Shown here piece after piece: positions 46,501 through 55,236 of a DNA stretch of 64,000 nt. The DNA is from CAZKFG01 sp964551985 (GTDB lineage Bacteria; Bacillota; Negativicutes; Acidaminococcales; JAISLQ01): assembly GCA_964551985.1 (NCBI GenBank), contig CAZKFG010000001.1, forward strand, positions 70,343 through 134,342. The letters run 5' to 3'. Made by a program: the position numbers and the translations under genes. The notes beneath the pieces were generated by a model. It was not told the origin of the DNA and made no database searches. It saw only the letters and a program-made list of their open reading frames with translations. Each line of letters opens with the position of its first letter. The first letter of the stretch is position 1.

Positions 46501-46918
46501 TATCCTCCCCAGCTAACATACGTAATTTTATCAAGCCTTGTGATTGATGTCCTAATACAAGCTCATACTCAATATATATATCAATAAAGTTCTCTCTTGT
46601 AACTACCATTAAGTTTTTAGTATCTACAATCATATCTATATTCATATATGGAGTTTTATAATTACAAAGATCAATCTTACCAGCTTCAAAAAGCGTCTTT
46701 TGTTCAACATCTCCTATTCTGGTTAAAAAGACTTTTTGATCATCAATTTTTACAATTGTTTTTACATCAGAAAAACCCGCTTCCTGCGGTTCGTTGTATA
46801 TAATATATGTTTTTTTGCCACGAAAAAAACACTTGCAATCTGCAACAGTCTTTATAACATCTTGATCACTTTCATTAATAAGAATGCTTTGAATAAAAAT
46901 CTTAGTATTTTTTCCCAT
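46484..46918 (-). CDS. DUF1934 (YwiB-like) beta-barrel protein
   Basis: A 144-residue protein with the alternating beta-strand pattern of the DUF1934/YwiB family, a small calycin-like barrel of unknown ligand: IFIQSILI, TYIIYNEPQEAG, VKIDDQKVFLTRIG and YELVLGHQSQGLIKLRM. The ATG at 46916-46918 has AAGGGG upstream. In Firmicutes the gene stands beside argS, as here, where they overlap by 17 bases. No function can be deduced. Confidence 0.8.
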   Translation of the reverse strand: MGKNTKIFIQSILINESDQDVIKTVADCKCFFRGKKTYIIYNEPQEAGFSDVKTIVKIDDQKVFLTRIGDVEQKTLFEAGKIDLCNYKTPYMNIDMIVDTKNLMVVTRENFIDIYIEYELVLGHQSQGLIKLRMLAGEDNGFEN

Positions 46919-46937
46919 CAAAACCCCTTACGTTTTA

Positions 46938-47402
46938 TCAACGCATATCTTCAATAAATTCTTCTAAAAGTTCTAACAATATCGGATGACCAATAGCAGT
47001 AATTTGTCTTACCGGGTTACCATAAAATTCTTTATGTTCAGCATCAATGCTTATATTGAGTCCTTCTTTTTTGTATTCGTCAAGCATTCTAAGTACTAAT
47101 TTATTCACTTCACCATAAATTTTTCCATCACGTTCTATCAAGCTAACATTAACCATAATATGCCGCTCTTGTGGTTCAAAACTAATAATTTCAACATCCC
47201 AACCACCAGGAATTGGCGGTAATTTTTTCGCTGTGACCATATATTTTTCACCAAAACCAACATATTTTTCTAATTTCTTATAAAACTTAGCTTTAGTAAT
47301 AGGATAATTTTGTTCTTTACCTATTTTAATCAATTCATCACAAATCTCATTGTTATGAATAATACTAGACAAAGTCGTTTTAAACAAAACATTATAACTC
47401 AT
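46938..47402 (-). CDS. Conserved-looking protein of unknown function
   Basis: A 154-residue soluble protein I do not recognise. It appears to be an alpha/beta fold: a helical head (about 1-50), strands around WDVEIISFEPQERHIMVNVSLI and a helical C-terminus ending LLELLEEFIEDMR. No catalytic motif or metal site stands out. It has a clear GGAGG site and seems to head the argS-pyrG operon, 19 bases before DUF1934. Codon use is like its neighbours. Confidence 0.65.
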   Translation of the reverse strand: MSYNVLFKTTLSSIIHNNEICDELIKIGKEQNYPITKAKFYKKLEKYVGFGEKYMVTAKKLPPIPGGWDVEIISFEPQERHIMVNVSLIERDGKIYGEVNKLVLRMLDEYKKEGLNISIDAEHKEFYGNPVRQITAIGHPILLELLEEFIEDMR

Positions 47403-47498
47403 AAAATACCTCCGCTATTTAACCTTTAAACTATATTTTACAGCATTTAAAGCAAATTGCCTATAACTAAATTAAAAATATGTATGTTTTTTTATTCT

Positions 47499-47527
47499 TT
47501 GCAAAAAAAAACCAAACAATATATACT
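47499..47527 (+). promoter_or_regulatory. Promoter of the CPA2 antiporter
   Basis: TTGCAA, 17-base A-rich spacer, TATACT, with the start about 30 bases before the AAAGGAG ribosome binding site at 47564. Confidence 0.7.
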
Positions 47528-47563
47528 AATAAATAACAATCCTTTACAAAAGGAGTATATACA

Positions 47564-49861
47564 ATGCATTTGCCAAATATTATTTACGATTTAGCATTAA
47601 TACTTATTGTCGCAAGTATAACAACATTAATATTTAAAAAACTCAAACAGCCTGTCGTATTAGGATACATAGTAGCCGGATTTATTGCTTCTTCTAATTT
47701 TGATTTAGTTTTTAGTGTTTCAGATAAAAGTAATATAAGTACTTGGGGAGAAATCGGCGTAATATTCTTATTATTTTCTTTAGGGCTTGAGTTTAGTCTA
47801 AAAAAACTTACTTCTGTTGGTCATAGCGCTTTTATAACCGTAATAACAGAAGTTATTTGTATGCTTACAATTGGTTATAGTATAGGTCAAGCTTTAGGCT
47901 GGAGCCAAACAGACAGTGTTTTTCTAGGCGGTATGCTTTGTATGTCTTCAACTATCGTCATATTCAAAGCTTTTAATGACTTAAAATTAAAAGGCGAAAA
48001 ATTCACACACTTGGTTTTTGGTACTTTAATTGTTGAAGACATTGTCGGCATTGTCATGATGGTACTTCTCGCAACAGTATCTGTAAATAGCACAGACATG
48101 AGCAGTGTTTTTGTAAACATTGTAAAACTTTGTTTTTTTCTTGTACTATGGTTTGTCTTGGGAATTTTTATAATACCCAACTTTTTTCGAAAAATTGAAC
48201 ACTATTTAAATAGCGAAACACTTCTTGTTGTCTCACTTGGCATGTGTTTGACAATGGTTGTCTTGTCAAATAATATGGGTTTTTCCTCAGCACTCGGAGC
48301 ATTTATTACAGGTTCAATATTGTCAGAAACTAGGAAAGCCGAACACATTGAACATCTTTTGACGCCTGTTAAAGATTTATTTGGTGCTGTATTTTTTGTG
48401 TCTGTCGGCATGACTGTAGTTCCAGAACAACTTGTTACATATGCTGTTCCTATTGCAGTAATTGTAGTTGCGCTCATTTTAGGTAAGCTCATTTTCTCTT
48501 CTCTTGGAATGCTACTGTCAGGTCAATCTCTTAAAACCGCTATGCAGTGCGGTTTTAGTTTGCCACAAATTGGTGAATTTTCATTTATTATTGCAACACT
48601 TGGTCTTAGTCTTGGTGTTACAAGTAACTTTTTATACCCCATAGTTGTTGCAGTATCTGTAATAACAACATTTACTACCCCATTTTTTATTAAATTAGCC
48701 ATACCAACATATAAAAAGCTAGAAAAGATAATTCCCCATAAAGCAAAAATTTTTTTACAAAAGTACACAAGCGATAATGACAACACTAGCAAAAAAGAAT
48801 TGCATTGGCGATTATTCTTAAAAAAATATTTTACCAAATTAATTGTACACTGTGTACTTTTATCTGCAATATGTTTTTTCGCTTTTGGCTATACAACAAT
48901 TATAACTAAAACATTTCCAAGTACTGTTGGTTATATCCTAGAGACAGTAGTGCCACTATTAATTATGTCACCTTTTTTAAAAGATTTACTTGTTGGACAA
49001 AGTTCTTATCCGGAGCTTGTAGCCACTTTATGGTTTGACAAAAAATCCAACAGACTACCACTTTTAGTATTGTTTTTACTACGCATACTTATAGCCATAT
49101 TATTTATTTTGATAATATTATTTAAGTTCTTACCACTAAACCCATTAATTATTGTTTTTATTGCTTGCATTATTGTAAGAATTATCTATTCATCAGATTG
49201 GCTACTCAGCAAGTATTTAAAAATAGAAGCAAGCTTTTTAATTAACCTTAACGAAAAACACCTTAGTGAAAAGAAAAAACTTGCTATCACAAATGACAAT
49301 AAAGAACAAACAACTTGGCTTGACGAGCAACTATATGTTGCTGTGATAAAAGTAGAAACAACAATCCCAAGGACTTTAAAGCAATTATCTTTACGCGAGA
49401 GATTTGGTGTAAATGTTTTAAAGCTTATACACAAAAAAAGAACTTTTGACATGCCCGGCGGCAATATAATTGTCAAAGATAACAATACACTTGTAGTATT
49501 AGGTACCAAAAGTCAAATAAATGTTTTTTGCCAAGAAAATGTAATAGAAAACATGAATTTAAAACAGATAGCCCCACAAATAACTTTAAAACAATTTATA
49601 GTAAATCAAAGCAAAACAAAGCAAGAAACTCAACTACTCTTATATGCTATAATAATTGATGAAAAATCACCGCTACTAAATAAACACATCAAAGATTCTA
49701 ATATAAGAGAAGACTGGCAATGTCTTGTTGTTGGTCTTGAAAGAGGAGTATACTCAAAAGCTAACCCACATATTTGGCTTACTTTTGAAAAAGAAGACAT
49801 CGTTTGGGTGATTGGCAAAAATCAAATGATCGCAGAACTTATTCGTTCAGAAATAATTTAA
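47564..49861 (+). CDS. CPA2 cation:proton antiporter with two C-terminal RCK_C domains
   Basis: A 765-residue membrane protein. Residues ~1-385 are the Na+/H+ exchanger core of the CPA2 (KefB/GerN-like) type with ~12 helices (KKLKQPVVLGYIVAGF near the start, SSALGAFITGSILSE and MTVVPEQLV in the middle). Residues ~430-545 carry another hydrophobic region. The cytosolic end has two RCK_C (TrkA_C)-like domains, about 590-680 and 690-765. The usual RCK_N nucleotide-binding domain of KefB/C is missing. K+ or Na+ efflux is likely; the ion is not predictable. Single gene with its own promoter and terminator. Confidence 0.9.
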   Translation: MHLPNIIYDLALILIVASITTLIFKKLKQPVVLGYIVAGFIASSNFDLVFSVSDKSNISTWGEIGVIFLLFSLGLEFSLKKLTSVGHSAFITVITEVICMLTIGYSIGQALGWSQTDSVFLGGMLCMSSTIVIFKAFNDLKLKGEKFTHLVFGTLIVEDIVGIVMMVLLATVSVNSTDMSSVFVNIVKLCFFLVLWFVLGIFIIPNFFRKIEHYLNSETLLVVSLGMCLTMVVLSNNMGFSSALGAFITGSILSETRKAEHIEHLLTPVKDLFGAVFFVSVGMTVVPEQLVTYAVPIAVIVVALILGKLIFSSLGMLLSGQSLKTAMQCGFSLPQIGEFSFIIATLGLSLGVTSNFLYPIVVAVSVITTFTTPFFIKLAIPTYKKLEKIIPHKAKIFLQKYTSDNDNTSKKELHWRLFLKKYFTKLIVHCVLLSAICFFAFGYTTIITKTFPSTVGYILETVVPLLIMSPFLKDLLVGQSSYPELVATLWFDKKSNRLPLLVLFLLRILIAILFILIILFKFLPLNPLIIVFIACIIVRIIYSSDWLLSKYLKIEASFLINLNEKHLSEKKKLAITNDNKEQTTWLDEQLYVAVIKVETTIPRTLKQLSLRERFGVNVLKLIHKKRTFDMPGGNIIVKDNNTLVVLGTKSQINVFCQENVIENMNLKQIAPQITLKQFIVNQSKTKQETQLLLYAIIIDEKSPLLNKHIKDSNIREDWQCLVVGLERGVYSKANPHIWLTFEKEDIVWVIGKNQMIAELIRSEII

Positions 49862-49862
49862 T

Positions 49863-49900
49863 ATAAAAGCTGTTTTGCCTCAAAGCAAAACAGCTTTTAT
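49863..49900. terminator. Bidirectional terminator
   Basis: 14-base stem AAAAGCTGTTTTGC / GCAAAACAGCTTTT with a 6-base loop, between the convergent antiporter and ABC exporter genes. Confidence 0.92.
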
Positions 49901-51594
49901 TATGTGCGCCAGTTTCCTTGTCCTATTAATTCTAGTTGATTTTTATAATGTTTATATAAAGTACTTCTATGCCCAACGCTTATTATAGTTGTGCAAGGGA
50001 GATTATCGTTAAGCACACCATGTATTTTATCTTCTAATTGCTCATCCATCGCTGAAGTAGCCTCATCTAAAAATAACCACTTAGGTTTGTGCAAAAGCAC
50101 TCTTACAAATGCTATACGTTGTTGTTCACCTAATGAAAAAATATTTGTCCACTCTTCTTCTTTATCTAAATAAGACGATAGATGTTCTATGTCACACATT
50201 CTTAGTGCCTCTTTTATTTGTTCGTCTGTTTTAGATATTTTACCTGGATAAAGTAAGACTTCCCGCAAAGTGCCAAGAGGTAAATAAGATTTTTGTGGTA
50301 AAAACATTTTCTCACCTTGAGGATAGACTATTTTCCCTTTACTATATGGCCAAATACCTGCAAGAGTGCGTAGTAAAGTACTCTTACCTGTGCCGCTTTT
50401 ACCTTTAATAAGCCAAGTTGTCGCTTTAGCAAAATCAACATTCAAATCTTTGATAAGAGCACTACCATCTGGTAGCAATACTGTTAGTCCTTCCAATTGC
50501 AAATTATTAAGTCCTTCAACAAACTCCTGTTGTTCGGGATAATCTTTTTTTACCGACTGCATATGCAGTTGAAAGCTTGTCAAACGTTTAACAACTGCCA
50601 CCCATTCGGCAAGCACAACATAGCTATCTACAAAAAAAGACAAAGCATCTTGAACACGTCCAAATGCCGATGATATTTGCATTAACCCACCTAAATTAAT
50701 TTGTTTTGTCAAATAACGAGGAATGCTAAGTATAAGAGGCACAATAACCGAAATCTGTGAATAACTTGTCGTAAGACCTATAACCAGCTTTTGCCTTTTA
50801 GCAATTTTCCAAAGATTATCTATAACACTAACTATTTTTTTGCCAAAATAGTCTCCTTCAAATTGTTCCCCTTTATAAAAAGCAACATTTTCACTATTTT
50901 CTCTTAATCTTACCATGCTGTAACGAAAATCTGCCTCATATTTTTGTTGATCAAAATTAAGCTTCCCAAGAACTCGACCAATTCTATCTGTAAAATAGGT
51001 TCCAAAAATTGCATACAATAAAGTCACCCAAACCATATAGCCTGGTAGTACAAAATCAATACCAATAAATTTTAAATCTAAATCTCCAGATAAATTCCAC
51101 AATATTCCAACAAAAGAAACAAACAATACGATATTTTTTATAAAACCTAAAATCAAAGCGAGTGTATTTGTAACAAAAAGACGTACATCATCACTAATAC
51201 GTTGGTCTGGATTGTCAGTATCTTTTTCAAATACTTGCATCAAATAGTACGTCCTAGCAGTAAGCCAATCTTTAACATATTCTTTTGTCATCCATTTACG
51301 CCAACGAATTTGCAATACTTGTTGCAAATAATAGGCATAAACGCTTATAATTACGTGTACTGCTGCAATATAACAAAATTCTTCTACACCTTTAATAATT
51401 GCTTCATTTTGATATTCTTGTAAAGCTGAATAAAAACGATTATACCATTTATTTAAAAGAACTAGCATATAAACTTGCCCTAGGCTTAGCACAACAATAG
51501 CTACAAACAATGCTGTAGCTGAATACTTTTCACTTGATTTCCAGTAACTTTTTACAAGCAACCAAAAATTTTTTAAAAACTGTTTGTCTATCAT
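49900..51594 (-). CDS. SbmA/BacA/YddA-type ABC transporter (fused permease-ATPase)
   Basis: A 564-residue half-transporter: membrane domain of the ABC_membrane_2 (SbmA/BacA) type (about 1-320, six helices; RWRKWMTKEYVKDWLTARTYYLMQ segment and NPDQRISDDVRLFV) and an ATPase with Walker A GKSGTGKSTLLRTL (about 395-408), signature SLGEQQRIAFVRVLL and LFLDEATSAMDEQ. Relatives take up cobalamin, bleomycin and antimicrobial peptides (BacA, Rv1819c) or have unknown function (YddA). Single gene; the substrate is unknown. Confidence 0.88.
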   Translation of the reverse strand: MIDKQFLKNFWLLVKSYWKSSEKYSATALFVAIVVLSLGQVYMLVLLNKWYNRFYSALQEYQNEAIIKGVEEFCYIAAVHVIISVYAYYLQQVLQIRWRKWMTKEYVKDWLTARTYYLMQVFEKDTDNPDQRISDDVRLFVTNTLALILGFIKNIVLFVSFVGILWNLSGDLDLKFIGIDFVLPGYMVWVTLLYAIFGTYFTDRIGRVLGKLNFDQQKYEADFRYSMVRLRENSENVAFYKGEQFEGDYFGKKIVSVIDNLWKIAKRQKLVIGLTTSYSQISVIVPLILSIPRYLTKQINLGGLMQISSAFGRVQDALSFFVDSYVVLAEWVAVVKRLTSFQLHMQSVKKDYPEQQEFVEGLNNLQLEGLTVLLPDGSALIKDLNVDFAKATTWLIKGKSGTGKSTLLRTLAGIWPYSKGKIVYPQGEKMFLPQKSYLPLGTLREVLLYPGKISKTDEQIKEALRMCDIEHLSSYLDKEEEWTNIFSLGEQQRIAFVRVLLHKPKWLFLDEATSAMDEQLEDKIHGVLNDNLPCTTIISVGHRSTLYKHYKNQLELIGQGNWRT

Positions 51595-51632
51595 TAAAAA
51601 TCTCCTTAGAAAGTTATTTTGATAATATTTGT

Positions 51633-51684
51633 CAAAAATAAATTAAATCCTGCAAAAATAAATTAAAAATCAAATTTATTTTGC
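51633..51684. repeat. Three copies of a 12-15 base element upstream of an ABC importer
   Basis: CAAAAATAAATTAAA occurs at 51633-51647 and 51653-51667, exactly 20 bases apart, and an inverted near copy (AAATTTATTTTG) at 51673-51684 extends the run. They end about 13 bases before a TATAAT box (51697-51702) on the plus strand. Such arrays usually bind a regulator, here in the control region of the divergent genes. Confidence 0.55.
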
Positions 51685-51742
51685 AAAAAAATTTGTTATA
51701 ATAATAAAGAATTAAAAGTACCATAAAAAAGGAGTAGGAAAA

Positions 51743-52774
51743 ATGAGTAAAAGGTTCGCTTTCTTATTAACAATTATCTTAAGTTTAACATTATTTGTAG
51801 CAGGCTGCTCAAATAAACAAACAAAACCAGCAGAAAAGTCTCCCGTATCTATCGGCTTACTAAGGCTCACAAGTTCTGCACCATTATTTATAGCTATTGA
51901 TAAAGGCTTTTTTGCCGAACAAGGAATTGAACCTAAAGTAGAATGGTTTGATGCCGCACAACCAATAGCTGTCGCAACAGCTTCAAACAAAGTAGATGTT
52001 GGAGCAACAGGTATAACGGCCAGTTTATTTAACATGATCGCCAGTGGTCAAAAACTGACTATTGTTGCTGACAAAGGACGCGAAGAAAAAGGTTATTCTT
52101 CTTCAGCTTTAATCGTAACAAAAAAACTATATGATCAAGGCACAACTACTATAAAACAACTAAAAGGCAAAAAAGTTGGCATAACGCAAAAAGGCTCTAC
52201 CTTCCAATATATGCTCGGTCGACTTTTAGAAGAAAATGGCATGGCAGTTGAAGATGTTGAAATAGTACCACTAGGCAAACTTGGTTCAGTCATGGCAAGC
52301 TTAGAGAGTGGACAAATAGATGCCGCTATTTTAAACGAGCCTAACATAACTAAAGTTGAAAAAGCTGGATATGGCAAGACAATTTTGCCTGTTGGTGATG
52401 CAATAGTTTATCAAACATCAGCAATTTTTTTCTCACCAGATATGAATAAGAAAAAAGAACTTGGCACTAAATTTATGCAAGCGTATATAAAAGCCTGCAA
52501 CTACTATTACGATGCTCTTTTAACTAAAAAAGACGGTAAAATTGTGCCTGGTAAAAATTATGACGAAGTAATAGCTATAATTGCTAAATATACCCATATG
52601 CCAGTTGAAGATATTAAAGTTGGTATACCTTATATCGACCGAAACGGCAAGCTTTTAGAAAGCGATATTGATACACAAATCAAATGGTACACAAAATATA
52701 ACTTGCTTGAAAAGCCAGTATCAAGTAAAGATGCCATCAATATGACTTTTTTTGATGCTGCAACTAAAAAGTAG
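51743..52774 (+). CDS. Nitrate/sulfonate/taurine-type ABC substrate-binding lipoprotein
   Basis: A 343-residue SsuA/NMT1/THI5-type binding protein. Lipobox FVAGC at ~19-23. The mature part begins VSIGLLRLTSSAPLFIAIDKGFFAEQGIEPKVEWF, then VDVGATGITASLFNM and KGKKVGITQKGSTFQYML, the usual pattern of this group. GlnG-like ligand residues are not obvious, so a sulfonate, nitrate, taurine, thiamine precursor or other small organic ligand cannot be told apart. First gene of a three-gene importer; the ATPase starts 12 bases later. Confidence 0.9.
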   Translation: MSKRFAFLLTIILSLTLFVAGCSNKQTKPAEKSPVSIGLLRLTSSAPLFIAIDKGFFAEQGIEPKVEWFDAAQPIAVATASNKVDVGATGITASLFNMIASGQKLTIVADKGREEKGYSSSALIVTKKLYDQGTTTIKQLKGKKVGITQKGSTFQYMLGRLLEENGMAVEDVEIVPLGKLGSVMASLESGQIDAAILNEPNITKVEKAGYGKTILPVGDAIVYQTSAIFFSPDMNKKKELGTKFMQAYIKACNYYYDALLTKKDGKIVPGKNYDEVIAIIAKYTHMPVEDIKVGIPYIDRNGKLLESDIDTQIKWYTKYNLLEKPVSSKDAINMTFFDAATKK

Positions 52775-52786
52775 GTATTATACCAC

Positions 52787-53575
52787 ATGAAATTAGTTAT
52801 TGAAAATATTAGTAAAGAATATATTAATAGCAAAAAAGAGACTATCTGTGCATTATCTGATATTAATCTTACAGTGAACCCACAAGAATTTATTGCTTTG
52901 GTTGGACCTAGTGGTTGCGGCAAATCGACATTGTTAAACATTGTTGGAGGCTTGTTAAGCCCTACCAAAGGTCAGGTTTACTTTGATGATTTAATGCCAG
53001 AACATCAACCACTTGTCGGTATAGTCTTTCAAGAAATTGGGCTTTTCCCTTGGCGTAATGTCTATGATAACATAGCTTTTGGTATTGAAGAATTAAATAT
53101 TTTTCAAGCCGAAAAAACCGATAGAATAAACTATTATATTGAACTTGTCGGTCTAAAAGGCTTTGAAAAATCTTTGCCAAGTCAGCTAAGTGGCGGTATG
53201 AAGCAAAGAGTTGGTATTGCAAGAGCTTTGTGCTTGCAACCAGACTTATTGTTAATGGATGAACCGTTTTCTGCTCTAGATGCCCAAACTCGTATGATAA
53301 TGCAAGAAGAGTTGCTTGATATTTGGACAAAAACTAAGCTCACAACTCTTTACGTAACACACAATATAGCCGAAGCAGTACATCTAGCAGATAAAGTTAT
53401 TATATTGTCGAGAAGACCTGGTAAAATAGCAAATATTTTATCTATAGACATGCCAAGAGATGAACGATCAAAACCAGAAAATGCTACTATTTTTAATTCT
53501 TATGTGGATAGAATATGGAATGATATCAAAAATCAAGCAATGCAAGCCATATTAGAGGTAGAAGACAATGAATAG
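52787..53575 (+). CDS. ABC importer ATPase, SsuB/TauB type
   Basis: A 262-residue ATPase of the same importer. Walker [21 protein letters not shown] (about 39-58), Q-loop [17 protein letters not shown], signature [15 protein letters not shown] and Walker [16 protein letters not shown] are intact, and the family tail [14 protein letters not shown] is present. Overlaps the permease gene by 8 bases. Sequence does not fix the substrate. Confidence 0.95.
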   Translation: MKLVIENISKEYINSKKETICALSDINLTVNPQEFIALVGPSGCGKSTLLNIVGGLLSPTKGQVYFDDLMPEHQPLVGIVFQEIGLFPWRNVYDNIAFGIEELNIFQAEKTDRINYYIELVGLKGFEKSLPSQLSGGMKQRVGIARALCLQPDLLLMDEPFSALDAQTRMIMQEELLDIWTKTKLTTLYVTHNIAEAVHLADKVIILSRRPGKIANILSIDMPRDERSKPENATIFNSYVDRIWNDIKNQAMQAILEVEDNE

Positions 53576-54353
53576 ACAGATTATTGTAAATCGCTTAGCT
53601 TTTATGGACAAAAAATATCCACCTTGGCTTTTTAGCATCTTTTTAATTGCTTTGTTTATAGTTTGGGAAATATTTTGTAGAATAGGTATTGTTTCACAAT
53701 TATTTTTACCTTCACCACTTAGTATTTTTTCTGAGTTTATAGTAATGCTAACAAACGGAGAAATATTTACAAATTTAAACGCTAGTCTTTATCGTATTAT
53801 TATAGGTTATGTAACTGGTTGCCTTTTAGGTATTATAGTTGGACTTGTTACAGGGATGTCTAAACTCGCAGACAAAATAGGTACCCCTATAGTTTATGCT
53901 CTTTATCCAATCCCTAAAATTGCGCTGTTACCTTTGATTATTCTTTGGCTTGGAATAGGTGAATTGTCAAAAGTAACTGTCATAGCACTTGGCGTATTTT
54001 TCCCTGTTGCTATAAATACCTATGCTGGTGTTAAAAATATTGATTCACTGTTTATAAAAGTAGCTGTAAGCTTTAATACCAAAGGCTTTAATCTAATGAA
54101 AAAAGTTATTTTACCAGCTTCAATGCCAATGGTTTTTGCTGGATTAAAACTAGCTGCCGGAACGTCGCTTTTAATGCTAGTTGCCGCAGAGATGATTGCA
54201 GCTCGTGAGGGAATAGGAGCTATGATTTTGCATTATGGCGATTTAATGCTGACAACAAAACTGATGGTTGGCGTAATTATATTATCTTTCTTAGGTGTAA
54301 TATTCACAAAAATATTGCATATGTTTGAAAAAATAATTGTACCCTGGAAATAA
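53568..54353 (+). CDS. ABC importer permease, SsuC/TauC type
   Basis: A 261-residue permease with six membrane helices and the MetI-type coupling loop [25 protein letters not shown], split around 163-187. The start [12 protein letters not shown] region is typical for SsuC/TauC. Last of the binding protein-ATPase-permease operon; a terminator follows directly. Confidence 0.94.
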   Translation: MNRQIIVNRLAFMDKKYPPWLFSIFLIALFIVWEIFCRIGIVSQLFLPSPLSIFSEFIVMLTNGEIFTNLNASLYRIIIGYVTGCLLGIIVGLVTGMSKLADKIGTPIVYALYPIPKIALLPLIILWLGIGELSKVTVIALGVFFPVAINTYAGVKNIDSLFIKVAVSFNTKGFNLMKKVILPASMPMVFAGLKLAAGTSLLMLVAAEMIAAREGIGAMILHYGDLMLTTKLMVGVIILSFLGVIFTKILHMFEKIIVPWK

Positions 54354-54359
54354 ATAAGC

Positions 54360-54389
54360 AAAACCGTCTGTTTTATAGACGGTTTTTTG
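54360..54389 (+). terminator. Terminator of the ABC importer operon
   Basis: Stem AAACCGTCT / AGACGGTTT with a 7-base loop, then TTTTTT. Its end overlaps the -35 of the next promoter. Confidence 0.9.
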
Positions 54390-54415
54390 CTGAAATTTTT
54401 TTATTATGCTATAAT
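54387..54415 (+). promoter_or_regulatory. Promoter of the TPR gene
   Basis: TTGCTG, 17-base spacer, TATAAT on the plus strand; the start would fall about 40 bases before the TPR gene. Confidence 0.75.
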
Positions 54416-54460
54416 ATTATCTAACAATATCATGTATTATGAAAAGAAAGGAATAAATAT

Positions 54461-55108
54461 ATGAAAAAAATCTTTTTATTATTTGTCTGCTTTTTTCTAT
54501 TAATAGCAACTCCTACTTATGCTCAAGAAACATACGAAGGAAAAACCGCTGAGCAATGGTTAGATGAAGCAAATTTTGAAATCGCTCGTGGACGATATAA
54601 CCCAGCAATTGAGGCATGTTCAAATTCAATTATTTTAAGACCTACAGCTCAAGCTTATTTTTTAAAAGGGTTATGTTACAGTCACTTAGGTGTTTATAAC
54701 CAAGCAGAAACTGAGTTAACAGATGCTATAAATATTAATCCTAACAATCCAACTTACTATTTGTGGCGTGGCAATGCTTTAGCAAGGCGATATATATATG
54801 ACGAAGCTATATCAGATTTTACCAAGGCAATACAGCTAGAACCAAACAATGCTGTTGCTTATCTAAGACGTGGTATTTGTTATCAAAATCAAAATGAGAA
54901 CGAAAAAGCTATTGCCGATTTTGATAAATCACTGTCACTAGATCCTAATAATCGAATAGCATACTACTATAAGGGAGTCTCTAGTGAACAATTAGGGCTA
55001 AAAAACCAAGCCATAGACTGCTTTAATTTGTTTTTGCAAAACTCTTCTAATGCTCAAAAAGAATATATAAACGATGCCACAGAGCGCTTAGAGCGTTTAA
55101 AAAACTAA
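54461..55108 (+). CDS. Exported tetratricopeptide repeat protein
   Basis: A 215-residue protein with a cleavable signal peptide (about 1-21, ending TYAQ) followed by TPR repeats over about 33-205. They are recognisable by the recurring A-x-Y/L-x-x-G and D-x-P/N patterns, e.g. AQAYFLKGLCYSHLGVYNQA, PTYYLWRGNALARRYIYDEA, AVAYLRRGICYQNQNENEKA and RIAYYYKGVSSEQLGLKNQA. TPRs bind peptides or proteins, so it is probably a scaffold outside the cytoplasmic membrane. Its partner is unknown. It starts the small island 54.4-58.2 kb and has its own promoter. Confidence 0.9.
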   Translation: MKKIFLLFVCFFLLIATPTYAQETYEGKTAEQWLDEANFEIARGRYNPAIEACSNSIILRPTAQAYFLKGLCYSHLGVYNQAETELTDAININPNNPTYYLWRGNALARRYIYDEAISDFTKAIQLEPNNAVAYLRRGICYQNQNENEKAIADFDKSLSLDPNNRIAYYYKGVSSEQLGLKNQAIDCFNLFLQNSSNAQKEYINDATERLERLKN

Positions 55109-55200
55109 AATATATACTTTTAAAAGACAAAAGGTTCCATAAAAATACTTGTATTGTGATAAATCACCTTGTAAAATTAATATATAAGGATGTGATTTTA

Positions 55201-55236
55201 TTGCAAAATAAACATTATAAGGTCTTGCAAAAGTAA
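55201..55236 (+). CDS. Possible 11-residue leader peptide
   Basis: A TTG-started reading frame (MQNKHYKVLQK) with AAGGA ten bases upstream; its TAA stop overlaps the ATG of the ImmA-like gene in a TAATG junction. The tight coupling and lack of a good ribosome binding site for the ImmA-like gene suggest re-initiation. It could also be the relic of an upstream gene end. Confidence 0.3.
   Translation: MQNKHYKVLQK

Noticed and set aside
54387..54460. Riboswitch upstream of the TPR gene or the ABC importer
   Set aside because: The leaders are short (about 40 bases) and show no known conserved riboswitch core.
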